From NCBI GenBank assembly GCA_033026295.1, contig CM065178.1:21653781-21717780 (forward strand): a DNA stretch of 64,000 nucleotides. Direction: 5' to 3'. Positions 13,201 through 23,100 of this stretch are shown piece by piece. The notes under the pieces were generated by a model. The model had not been told where the DNA came from. It ran no database searches and saw nothing but the letters and a program-made list of their open reading frames with translations. How positions within the stretch are numbered: the stretch's first letter is position 1; each line of letters begins with the position of its first letter. The DNA comes from Channa striata (Eukaryota > Chordata > Actinopteri > Anabantiformes > Channidae). The position numbers were made by a program, and so were the translations under genes.

Positions 13201-15474
13201 TTTCCAAAGGAATGGAAGTCAACCCTCCACCTCGGGGCAAACGAATGAGTCAATGTTTTCTGCTGCAGCTACAGTAGGAGTCGAGCAGAAACATCCACAT
13301 TGCCTGGCAGGCAGTTTATGCCATTAGGAACACAGTGGTATCAGTGTTGTCTTTTTCTTTTCTTTTTTTCAAAAGCTGTCAATCAAAAGCAACGTGCAAG
13401 TCCCAAGCTCTACCAGGGGATTAACTTAAAAAGTTGAAGGAGAAGCCAAAATAGTATGTGTTAGATTTTTACTACTGAGAGCAAACTATTTTCAAAACCA
13501 AAATGCAACATGGAAGTCTGAATATCATAAGAAAACATTCCTAACTGCATATTTATGATTCAAGGAGACACACAAAACCTCCCCAATTAGTCCAATCCAC
13601 AGGCCAATAGCAGTGTTTTCACAGCTTCCCCATTCATATATGCAGACTTTACCAATTTAAGTCTAATTGGTTGTTTTTATTCAGTCCAACATCTCTGTTC
13701 CCACAGAGCTTATTTTTCTCTGACAGACATTAAACTAATCCTGCTCTGTTATCAAGATGTGAATAACTGCATCAAAATCGATTTAATTCAATGAAATTGT
13801 TTTAGGCATTTGCATTCTGCTGGGAGAAATAATCCAGTGACAAATACTCAATATCCCCTTCAGACGAGGGACCTCGATGGACGACGCCTGCTGATGTTAA
13901 GTGGGTGTAACACGTCAATCTGGGTGTGTTAACATTTACTAATTAGCTCTAATCAACCTATTTTCATCTTTGGTCATTCTATGTGTTCTTCTGAAATCCA
14001 ATACAACAAAGCTCTGTCCCATTTCAGACAGACATAAAAAACACAACACCTGATCTATAAATATGAAAAGGATTGGTCTCAGAAAGACTTATTGAAAGCT
14101 GAGAAGGATTTCTGCACACTGCGACTGTAAACTGTGTCCTCAGCTGAGGCTGATAATGTCATTGGTTTTGCAGGAACTTTGTCACAACTGGACAATAACC
14201 TTTGACCCAATGGGGACATAAGAAAGCATTATAGTTAATTAATTATAAGGCAATCCATTGCAAATGATTTGTTAGAAGTTGCATAATTCAAAGCACATTA
14301 CTGTTTGTGCACTGCAGGGAAATGTCCATGACCACTGTGAGATAAGACGGGAGTAGACGGTGCTGTGCACAGCCGGCAGGTGTTACTTAGATCAAATAAA
14401 TAAAACCGAAAATGCTGCAAAACTGACTAATCAAGCCGAAATCCATGAAATTCTCTGATCGGTCAGAAGGTCAAAACCTGCTCGCCAACATTTAGAAGTG
14501 AACTGAACAAACCACAGACCTGAGGAAGTTTAAGAGACCGTCACTGATCACTTGCAGTAACCAGCGTGTGGCGAAGCCTCACTCGCTTGTGTGAGTTTTC
14601 TGCGACAGCTGAGCCTTTCTGCGATCACTCTGACAAAAGGGCGGAGCGAGGACCCGACCTGGGTTTGATCTCGAGACGAGGAAAGCCCCCTCGCTCCGCC
14701 GCGAGTGTGAACAAATGGGGAGGGATCTTTGTGGGCCGCGCTGATTCGGATTACAGCTGACAGTTACTCTGCGAGTTAAACGCTCCCTCGGAGATTTGGC
14801 CCTGCTGTGGCAGGTTTGGCTCAGGATACGCTCTCATGTTTCTTTGACAGTGGTGAGGATACGACTTCCGAGGCCAAAACTAAACGGAGTATGAGAAAAG
14901 ATTTGGAAAATCTTATTGTGAATTAGTTTCTAATTCTACTTTCCTAATGAATAGCAGTTATAATGTTCCTGTTGCAGGCATCGCATTTATGTGCTAGACA
15001 ACAGGTGAAACGCTTTGTTTTTGTTCTTTTCTGTATATCAAATGAAATAAAATATACATTTTCGCACTTCGATCCCAAATGCATTGAGGAAGATTTTGGG
15101 GGGCAGATTAACACTTGGCAGATATGGAAATGTTTTTTGAAATAAATGCCTTTTCTCATACATATCCACAAGAAATGGCTCATTAATGATTAAATTTAAA
15201 CTCTTCTCTGACACAATGACAATGATCTGAAGTGCAAAGGGGAAAAAAACTCTGCAAAGATGCAAACGTTCCGCTCCCATCTCATCTTTTGCTTGTGTCA
15301 ACAGAAACTGGTGTCGTCTGTTTACAGGAGTCTCGCTCCGGGAACTGTTACAAATGCTCTAAACTCAGCCGTGGGACTGTTGCGGAGCTGCTTCCTGTAC
15401 GGCTGTTGTTAGGCAGTGTGGAAATTGGCTACCCACTTAATTCCACCTGCAGTGATATTGACACTAAGCTTTCG

Positions 15475-15525
<51 letters not shown>

Positions 15526-17697
15526 AGTGGTGGAGGAGGTCTACTATATTGAGCTCCTGTAATATGACCGACTGTTTTTTTTTTTTCCAACCCTCTTGTG
15601 TGGGATGGGAAATGGAGAACATGGAGTCCATCTTAATTTAAGCTTGCATCATTGTACATTAACGGATTTGCCCGTCCACCTTTTAACCCACGTGCGCACG
15701 GAAGCTTTTCGAGCATTGGAAAAACAGTGTTTTGTTCCAATTATAGATTTGACAGCCATCTTGGCCACAACATGCAGCACCGCTGGCCCGTTCCCCGCGG
15801 TGTCCGAGCTGGTGATTGAAAATCCAGTCAATTGGCTACTGACACTCACAAACCACCTGTCCCCATACATGTTCTTGCACACACGTATTCGCCAACATGT
15901 CATTTAATTCCGTGACAAAGCCCCGTCTCCCTGAAGGCTCAGCTGACGCCTGCAACAGCTCCAGCCAATTCTCATCCGTCTCTCAAGAGATGAGAGCAGA
16001 GACGAGGCAAGGCGACAGCGGGTTACGAAACGTGACGGCTGTCAGAAACAGAACAACAGGTGCTCGCGATTGTTAGTGAGGAGCTTCCTGACCTTTACGG
16101 CGTCTGCATTTCAGGAAGTGGCTCAACTTCCTTATCCTCTGGAACCTACAGAGCCCACTGCTGCATTTATAGGAATTACTCAATAAATTTGGTGTCACTG
16201 TCCTAATAATTGTATATTTGGGTTAATAGGAATCCACAGAGGTGAAAGTCTGGGTCAGTAGCGGACTGGCCGACAGAATTTGGGGGTGGAAATCCAACCC
16301 AAATGTCAAAGAATTAGTTAAATGTGTTGTGTGGCTGCAGGCCTTCAGCACTGTCTCCGTCTCTGTGCAGCTACAACAGAAACGGACAAAGAGCCACATT
16401 TAGACTCTTTCGACTGTTCCCAGTTCGTGCAACTAGAAGAAAAAGCTGCGGATCCGAGTTCCTTTCTTGACGACATCAACATTGAGTCTCCTAAGTGACA
16501 CCGCCTGCCCCTTTCACAAGCTGTAACACATCCCTCGCAGCAATCACTAATGCTCCGCAGCGGCTGAAAAGACTCTGTCACTGCAGTTAACGGCGCGTTT
16601 CCTCGGGCTCACATTCTCTCCACAGAGCATCCGACTGCTCCTCCAGACAAACTTCCCCTATAAGTTGAGCTGTAAATTGGCTCACTTTGTCTCGCAGCAC
16701 CTCGGCCGCAGCACGAGCGAGCTGGACAAGTGGATTTGAGCAGTTAAAGTCAAAACAAAGTGTTGCCTACGACTGTTGACTGGAAACACATTCCTGAATC
16801 CCAACCTCCCAAAAGCGTCTTGAATTGATAAAAATGATTTGCCACATGAAGGGCCCAGTTTTAGTTTTTTCTGCGTGGCTTTCATGTGCAAAGCGTATTT
16901 CCGACATGCAAAGCTCTGCACACTGGAAACCGTGAAAAGTGCTGCGAGTGATGCAATGCTGGAATCATAGGCGCGACATCGTGTACAGATCACTCGTCGT
17001 GACACTTTGTCTTTGATCATGGGCCGTTTGTCGGGTTAAAGCTCAATGACACCTTAAACCCGTCTGTTCTGTCTTGTACCATTGTTGTTTTCTCTGGAGG
17101 TTTCTTACGTGATGTGTGTGTGTGTTCTGAAACCGGTGTTGTGTAAAATATCTGAGCCATTCATCGAACACCTTTTAGGGCTTAAAAAAAAACAAATTTG
17201 CTCCCACCACTCAGCTTTTATAGTCAATATCAACCTCAGCACTCAGCAGCAATTCCCTGCCAACGTTACTGTGTGTATCTGCAGTGCTGTACATGTGTTT
17301 CTTTGCACACTTTGCAAGTGGAAACCCCCTTTTGTGTGTGAAAGGGAGAAAAGGACTATGTTGGCTGTGCACTCTCAAGTGTGTGCAAATGCACGTTCAA
17401 CTGCCAGTTCATTTCCAGTGTCTCCCTGGAAAATTCTGCGCCAGAGCCCAGAGAAGATTTCTCGCAAGACCCAGCTTGCCTGTAATTGACACACGTGCAT
17501 TTTAGTCAGAACTTGACCGCAAACGCGTCGCCTTCAAAGGCCTGTGCCACTGCAGGATGTTCCTCCGCTGCGCTACTACAATGGCGTGTTCGTTATTTAG
17601 GCAACGAGGATGACAAGGTGCAGTGAACTAACTGTTCAGCACGACTCGATCAGATGTTCAACCCAAATGTGGCAGCAATGCAAGAACCTACTGCCAT

Positions 17698-17728
<31 letters not shown>

Positions 17729-18391
17729 CACTGTCTGCTGCAAGACAATGTGCAGATGTTGCAGGTTCACGCCACACGTGCTTTGCAGGACACAGGGCAG
17801 CTCGAATTCATCAGAATGGTTTGTTACACACCAGCATCCAGATTATTCTCAGAAAACATTTTGAATCTCCTTCCCCGTCCTGCTTTAACCACAGCACAAA
17901 CACTTCCTGGCCTTTTGCCTTTTTTCCAGCAGGTCTGTGTGGCCAAACTTAAGGCGCGTGAAAATCTTAGGAGCTCCTGCTTCCACTTGGAGACAATGCA
18001 CGACTGTTGTCCTCAGGAAGCCACATTTTATGGCAGAGCGGGTGCTGAGATGTCTCATCTTTACACCATCACAGCTCCACACCGAGGCCCTTTGAACGAG
18101 GTGCAAATGTGTGTTTTGTATGAATAAAACCAGATATTTACAGACACTCATAACAACGTAGGTGTTTTATGGATGAAGATTAAAAACGGGCTGTTTGAAG
18201 AAACTCGTTTGTGAGGGATGGGTGAGCGCTGTCCAAGGTTCTGAGCACGCCCCCCCCCCCCTCGGGTCTCACATCATCTCACCTTCCACTTCGTCTTCGG
18301 GCAGGTTTACCGGGGCGCTGTAGGAGAGGATGTCGGGGATGGTGCAAATCCCCCGGTACATCAGGGTGGAGGTGACCGGATGCATCGGCAT
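1096..18391 (-). CDS. cabp7: Calcium-binding protein 7 (calneuron 2), five coding exons, complete
   Basis: This is a neuronal EF-hand calcium sensor. Family members sit on Golgi and trans-Golgi membranes and regulate phosphatidylinositol 4-kinase IIIbeta. The coding exons, in transcript order, are 18391-18283, 4265-4122, 3993-3881, 2748-2598 and 1226-1096, all with GT-AG introns and compatible phases. They total 648 nt, or 215 residues plus stop, the length of human CABP7. EF-hand 1 has its loop at residues 46-57 (DRDGNGFISKQE) and EF-hand 2 at 82-93 (DMDGDGQVDFEE). Both keep acidic residues at loop positions 1, 3 and 12. The second EF pair (about 123-160) has no canonical loop, as in other calneurons. 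Residues 189-207 form a hydrophobic C-terminal tail anchor, followed by NQVLRSGMK. An in-frame TGA at 18427-18425 and a good Kozak context fix the start. CALN1 is the main alternative, but KVFDRDGNG, the NEVELEVIIQRLD stretch and the length favour CABP7. The a/b paralogue cannot be assigned. Confidence 0.96.
1227..2597 (-). other. cabp7 intron 4
   Basis: This 1,371-bp intron has donor GTAAGG and acceptor CCCGTAG. I see no gene or clear repeat inside. A T-run lies near 2248. Confidence 0.85.
2598..2748 (-). CDS. cabp7: cabp7 coding exon 4 (degenerate EF-hand pair)
   Basis: The acceptor CGTCTCCAG is followed by TGTGACATGCAG, encoding CDMQKLTVEELKRLLYDTF, then DHLSMKDIENIIMTEE, and ending CQVDID plus one base. 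The donor is ACA|GTAAGG. The two helix-loop-helix units lack calcium-coordinating loops, as is normal for calneurons. The NHIENPEDCQVDID tail is the most divergent part relative to the mammalian protein. Confidence 0.95.
2749..3880 (-). other. cabp7 intron 3
   Basis: This 1,132-bp intron has donor GTGCTC and acceptor CTCCAG. It is AT-rich around 2880-3200. No coding or repeat feature is supported. Confidence 0.85.
3881..3993 (-). CDS. cabp7: cabp7 coding exon 3 (EF-hand 2)
   Basis: The acceptor TTTTCTGCAG is followed by GC, completing Gly85, then DGQVDFEEFVTLLGPKL and a linker ending DFDSVFWK. The donor is AAG|GTGCTC, phase 0. It is separated from exon 2 by an intron of only 128 bp (3994-4121). 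Confidence 0.95.
4122..4265 (-). CDS. cabp7: cabp7 coding exon 2 (EF-hand 1)
   Basis: The acceptor CTTCCCTGCAG precedes AGATTCGCGAGG. The exon completes Glu37 and encodes IREAFKVFDRDGNGFISKQE and onward through QRLDMD, ending in the first base of Gly85 before the donor GTGAGG. It carries the whole first EF-hand and the start of the second loop. Its length, 144 nt, preserves phase 1. Confidence 0.96.
5175..5345 (+). repeat. Degenerate A-rich quasi-tandem repeat (ACAAAA/AGAC type)
   Basis: The segment repeats short variants of CCACAAA, ACACAAAA and AAAGAGACC at irregular spacing of about 12-20 bp. This is a common fish dispersed minisatellite pattern. A copy in the opposite orientation is seen at 39440-39650. 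Boundaries are approximate. Confidence 0.5.
8195..8450. mobile_element. MITE-like foldback repeat
   Basis: The core is a perfect 17-bp inverted repeat, CTCCTCCAGATGACATC at 8314-8330 and its reverse complement at 8365-8381, around a 34-bp loop. A diverged copy of the same core lies at 26855-26877, which shows that it is dispersed. Flanking sequence from about 8195 resembles non-autonomous fish elements. The outer ends were not resolved. Confidence 0.5.
14640..14700. repeat. 12-bp perfect GC-rich inverted repeat
   Basis: GGCGGAGCGAGG at 14640-14651 is matched by CCTCGCTCCGCC at 14689-14700, around a 37-bp loop. The pair lies in a locally GC- and CpG-rich patch of cabp7 intron 1. It could form a hairpin in DNA or RNA. 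Function is unknown. Confidence 0.7.
15479..15522. repeat. (GT)22 microsatellite
   Basis: Uninterrupted GT dinucleotides in cabp7 intron 1. Confidence 0.97.
17698..17726. repeat. (CA)n microsatellite
   Basis: About 14 uninterrupted CA units in cabp7 intron 1, about 550 bp from exon 1. Confidence 0.95.
18283..18391 (-). CDS. cabp7: cabp7 coding exon 1
   Basis: The exon encodes residues 1-36, starting MPMHPVTSTLMYRGICTIPD and ending PEDEVE, plus the first base of codon 37. The donor is G|GTGAGA at 18282. The start context is GCAGCCATGC, with G at -3, and an in-frame TGA lies twelve codons upstream at 18427-18425. The N-terminus parallels human CABP7 but carries Met at position 3 and a different stretch at about residues 20-30. 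Confidence 0.95.
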
Positions 18392-19200
18392 GGCTGCGAC
18401 CTTTGGCTTCCACCTGCGCCCTCGTCATACAGAAACGTCTACAGAGAGGATCCCAACTTCCCCCCACGGTCACCGGAGGGACCGGAGCACTGAGACCATG
18501 TGGGGGGGGGAGAGGGGCGAGGAGGGGGGGCTTGCTGGATTCCGCAGCGTGTCCGCCTCGGTCTTGCGCTCGGTCAACGAACGAACGAGCGGCGTCTTAC
18601 CTCATTGCAGTTTCAGGGTCTGTTTGGGAATCAGAAACGCACCAAGTCACTGTGCAGAAAACTACCTCGATCCCCAGACCAGATCCGCATCCGAGACCCC
18701 CGCTGAACCTCGTTTGTGAGCGGAGCGGGCTGAAGGTTTGAGCCCGCGGTCTCGGGCTCTTCGTGCATCCACTTGTTGGATCCGCGCGCTCACTTGACGC
18801 ACTCCGTCCTCCAGATCCAGCCCGCGTCAAAGCCCATAATCCACAGAGACGACGTGTTGACACAGGACTAAAAAAAAAAAATGCAGATAATAATAATAAT
18901 AATAAAAAAATGTGAAGGTGTCTCTGGAGAGGAGGAGGATCGCGAGCCGACGCAAACGTTCGCTCGCTCCCTCCTAATTGATCGCGGGCTCCGCGGGCGC
19001 GTCGCCGTCCAGCGGTTCCATTTTCCGAACGGAAGCTGCTGGACGCTGGATGCGGTCGGTCCCCTCTGTCCCTCTGTCCCTCTGTCTCTCCCGGATCGTC
19101 ACTCTCTCTCTCTCTCTCACACACACACACGTCTGCACATACAGACTCGGCGTGTATGGGTGTAGGCAATCCCCCTCTGCAGCACCGCCCCCCCCCTCCG
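18392..19200 (-). promoter_or_regulatory. cabp7 5' UTR and GC-rich promoter region
   Basis: The sequence upstream of the cabp7 start is strongly GC- and CpG-rich (for example around 18500-18800 and 18960-19050), unlike the AT-rich surroundings, and fits a CpG-island promoter. It contains G- and C-runs (for example 18501-18510), repeated CCCTCTGT units (about 19060-19090), a CT/CA tract (19101-19130) and C-rich runs near 19186-19210. No clear TATA box is seen. The transcription start and any 5' UTR intron cannot be placed. Confidence 0.55.
19101..19130. repeat. (CT)n(CA)n compound microsatellite
   Basis: A CT run followed directly by a CA run, in the cabp7 upstream region. Confidence 0.9.
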
Positions 19201-19902
19201 CCCCCCCACCTCCATCAGTCTCTGCTTCTTTTTGGTTTAATTGTTACTCACCGGCATTAAAGCCGTAAAGAGGGATTGATGGTCGTGCCCTCCCACTCCC
19301 AGAGCAATAATGTCTCCTGAAATCCCATTCATGATTGGTCATGAAGAGCTGCTGAATGTGTCGAATCAAGTGTAAGTATTTTACAGTTTGTGAAACACAA
19401 GGAGAGGGAGAGGAAATGAAAGGTTTCCTGTAAAGTGGCTTTTTCAGCCCCATCTTCATTTTCTGCTTTGCTGCACCAACATCTGCACAGAGGGACCTTT
19501 GAACTGGGACGCGTTTCAGCTGGCAGGGTCGACCCGAGCACTTCACTACGGGCTGCCTTCTATAGATGTCAAGCCCTTTTCCAATCGGGTATTAATACGG
19601 GAAACTTCTGGAGTCCCTCCTCTTGTAGCCTTTGGTCCTTTTGCCATATGTGGCCCCAGTTATGAAGCTTCTTTCAAAGTCATTCAGATCTTTGAAATGG
19701 AATGGGCCTCCTCAGCATTTCCATGCGTGCCACTGAGCGTGGCTGGGTGTTAATTGTTCAGTTGTACCATGCAGTGCACCTGCATCTGTCATGTTTCTCC
19801 ACTCATTTATTCAGGGTTTTCCTTTCATTTGTCCGCCACGTGAATATCATGATTGGCACGTATGTGGCCACAATGTGCCAAATATAGAGAGAGTGCATGT
19901 TT
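19201..19902. other. Intergenic, no gene seen
   Basis: Upstream flank of cabp7. Short open frames on both strands have no recognisable protein features. No repeat family was recognised. Confidence 0.6.
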
Positions 19903-20147
19903 TCACAGCTAGAAGGTCCCTGGTTCAATTCCACCAGCTGTGTGGAGTTTCCATGCTCTCCTCATGCTTGCGCAGGTTTGCAGTCCAAAAACATGCATGT
20001 GAGAGTGTGTATGTCTCTCTGTGTGTTGGCACTGTCAGAGACTGGAGGCCCGTCCAGTCCACATCTCGCTCCATGAGAGCTGTGATAGGCTCCAGCCCCT
20101 GTGACCCTAAGCAGGATAAGTGGTTATGGATGTAATGGATGGATGGT
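19903..20147 (+). mobile_element. L2/SINE-type dispersed repeat tail, degenerate
   Basis: The order of motifs is that of a very common fish repeat: a tRNA-like head end (AAGGTCCCTGGTTCAATTCC), GTGTGGAGTTTCCATGCTCT, AGTCCAAAAACATGC, GTGATAGGCTCCAGCCCC, TGTGACCCTAAGCAGGATAA, and a terminal TGGATGGATGG tandem. These are the hallmarks of an L2-type LINE 3' tail or the SINE sharing it. The copy is truncated at its 5' end and diverged. The family name is not assigned. Confidence 0.8.
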
Positions 20148-23100
20148 GCAAGGAACATTTCAAAGCAAAACTCAAATGGGAATCTATTTGCAGTTACACT
20201 TGTAGTTCTTGGTTTCATCATGTAATTTTTGTAATTTCACCATGTAATTTTTTTCACTTAATTTTTTGTGTCACTAAAATTGTAATTGTACTTGGCTTGA
20301 TTGGTAAGGTAAAAAAAATGTTTTATTGTGAAATGTAATATGGTTTCTTTGTTTATAAAGAAAGTACCTGTCAATAACAAGTACTTTCATATTGTAATTT
20401 CAACTGTATTAATGCACCGTAATTTATGCAATTAATTATGAATTCGACAAAAAGTGTTTTTACATTTTTTACAGTGAAACCAATGATTGCAAAAAGCAAC
20501 AAATTTCTATTCCACTCAAATACATATAAAAGTTCTGAGTGATTACCCAACATCTTCACCCTCCTCTCCATGAATGCAGACTCGTATATTTTAAGAACCG
20601 GCTGATGCCCAAATTCCGACAGCTGTCTTGTTCGCCCATGCCACAGGTCAGCTTGGACCAGTAATAAGCCAGTAATGTCTGAACCTCAAAAAAAAAAAAA
20701 AAAACTCCCAAACTCTCTGGCTCGGCACATAAAAACAGCCACTGTGCTGGCTGGCATTTTCCAATGCTCAACGGACCATTGGTCAGTCTGACCGTGTCCA
20801 GCGACGTCTGGCTGGACACAAAAGGGCACAACAACTTTGTTTCCTTCGGTGACATGTGGCACCTTTTATTTCCACAGAAACGGTCTATACCTAAAGCCCT
20901 CTCAACGGGAGGAAACGCTGAAGGTCAGACCACTTTTAGAATCCAATAGCCACAGCGTTCAGACTCCAGTGCGTCACTGGGCCTTTTTGTCACTAAAAAT
21001 GTTTAATGATTACCCCTCGCCATTCTAAGATCTCTAGGGTTCCGGTTATACACCTTCAGTGTGTCAGAGAGATGATCTGGTGTTAAGGGTCTTAACACCC
21101 CAGCACTTCTCACTCAGTGGTAAATACTTGAAATCAGACGTGTAAGAAAACTTGCATGGATTTAAAAATCCATGTTCAGTGAATTACTGGTGACACAAGT
21201 AGAGAAAAAAGACAGTTATGGAAAAAAAATAGCCAGAACGAACACGTCATTTTCTTTATGTAAATCCAAAACTTATTGTTTCGTTGGCCACTCTAGCAGA
21301 GCATGTGCAAGTCTAAATTAGCTGAAATGCATGTGAACCCTTTCCAAACGTCCAAAAAAATGACCAGCAAATTGCCCCAAACAGTTCAGCAGAATAATCC
21401 AAGTATTCAGAAGCCAAATGATTGCAGTGTGAATCCAATATTTCCCTCATTAAGTCCTAGATTCCCCTCATTCACCATGCATTAGCCTGCAGCACTTTGA
21501 CAGAACAGTCTTGCCACCTTCATCTGCTCATAAGCTGCAAGTTGTAAATATGAGCCTAAATCTCATTGTGTATTCAAGTGCTTTTGTCTCCGAATAATCA
21601 CTAAAAACTGCGACATTTATTATTGACTGGAAAGCGTAGAGCTACTTGTGATGCAGAGTGAATGCTTGGAATCGTTTTTAGGAGATTTTAGGTGAAGGAT
21701 GCGTCTTTCTGAAGACTAAAAACAGTCTTGCCTGACTTGCAGACCTGCCGTTTACTCGAGCCTTTTTCTGAACGGAGGAAATCACAGACCGACGCTATTT
21801 TGTCTGACCACCAATATGATATTTAGACTTATTATTTTTACTTTGTGTTTTTTTTTCTCTCTAGTTTGCTAAACTACTCCATGTTCACAAGCTTGGGGCT
21901 CGTGTCTTTTGCCATCTGTTGATGGGAAGGTAGCGCAAAATTCGATTACGTTTTGGCTAAAACTGCGTGTCAAACCGAAACAATGAGCTGAAGGATGATA
22001 AAACTCTCTAGAGCCGTTCTCTTGGATAATCCCTCCAAGTGACGCTTTTCACATCACATCCTTATTTTGTCCAGTCATTCAAACGTGCATCAGCGCAGTT
22101 TGATTACGAAAATGTTGTTGTGCCTCCTAAAATATAAAATCTACAAAACTTGTTCCCGTAAAAAGAAAAAAAAGCGTATGTCTTAATTTATTACCTACAA
22201 TAAATTGGGGATTTATAGGACTGTACTGCACCATCTTTACTTGCTTTGACAGATTTTGAACTTGACATTCTCAGTTTCAGTCAGGGAAAAAAAACTCGAA
22301 TCTTTACCCTGTTGCTTCATGTTTTCGCTACGTCTCATCCTGAGATAGACAAAGACTAAAGCCTGACAGGAGCGTAACAAAGAGAAAGGAGAGAGGATCT
22401 CAGTTTCCCTTTAATCTGTTTGTGTATGTACCTAAGAGACTTCTGAGGTTGTACTATACTTAAATAATGTGGACATTCCTGTGTTATGTGGAGGGCAGGT
22501 CCTGGAGATCACACGATGATGCCCCCATGGTCAGATCCATCTGCCCTGTGGAACAAATAAACCTTTGCAATTCGGACTCTGTCCTGCCTATTGACCAGCA
22601 GAGGGAAAAAGTATTGGAGTGAATAATGGCCCATACTGTGAGCCAATTGAGCTGCTCCAGGATTATACGCATGGAGCCAGAGAGGGCTGGAGACCGAAGG
22701 GGATATGAGGAGGAAAAAGCTTTTCCTCTCTGTTTGGGAGAAACAAAGATGGATGCAGTCATTTCACAAAACCCTGAACAGACTTATGTCATTAAAGCTC
22801 TGCATTACAACTAGTTAATGTCATTAGGTGATGCATTTACATAATGCCTGCAGGACACGGAGGATGTTTGTGGAGCCTAAAATGCTGACAAAAGTCTGAC
22901 ATGACTGACTAAGCTCCACTTTGGACCACTCCACCATCCCTCAGTCCCATTACACATCGAAACATCCTCTGTTGGGAAAACTGGCATCATCCCATTTTTC
23001 AGATTAAGTCTCTCTTCTCTACCATACGTGGCTGACCTGGTACTGCCATTCTCAAGTTTATGGCTGTGGGAAGTGGAGACCCAGTTATGAGGGAATTATG

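Larger units (their letters stand above)
4266..18282 (-). other. cabp7 intron 1 (about 14 kb)
   Basis: One long first intron separates the N-terminal exon from the EF-hand exons. It holds a quasi-tandem A-rich repeat (5175-5345), a foldback repeat (8195-8450), a GC-rich 12-bp inverted repeat (14640-14700), and GT and CA microsatellites (15479-15522, 17698-17726). I found no additional coding exon on either strand. Large first introns of neuronal genes often carry enhancers, but none can be shown here from sequence alone. Confidence 0.8.

Noticed and set aside
17654..18127. 157-codon plus-strand frame near cabp7 exon 1
   Set aside because: It passes through the CA microsatellite (Thr-His repeat) and is antisense to intron 1. 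No domain.
1096..18391. Assignment as CALN1 (calneuron 1) instead of CABP7
   Set aside because: The EF-hand 1 helix reads EAFKVFDRDGNG (CALN1 has EAFRVLDRDGNG), the second helix reads NEVELEVIIQRLD, and the length is 215 residues, all matching CABP7.
18279..18473. 64-codon minus-strand frame over cabp7 exon 1
   Set aside because: It is a shifted frame of the real exon. The true frame starts at 18391 and matches CABP7.
18597..19169. 190-codon minus-strand frame upstream of cabp7
   Set aside because: Its composition reflects the CpG-rich promoter and the CT/CA tract (Arg-Glu and Leu/Phe runs). Not annotated as a gene.
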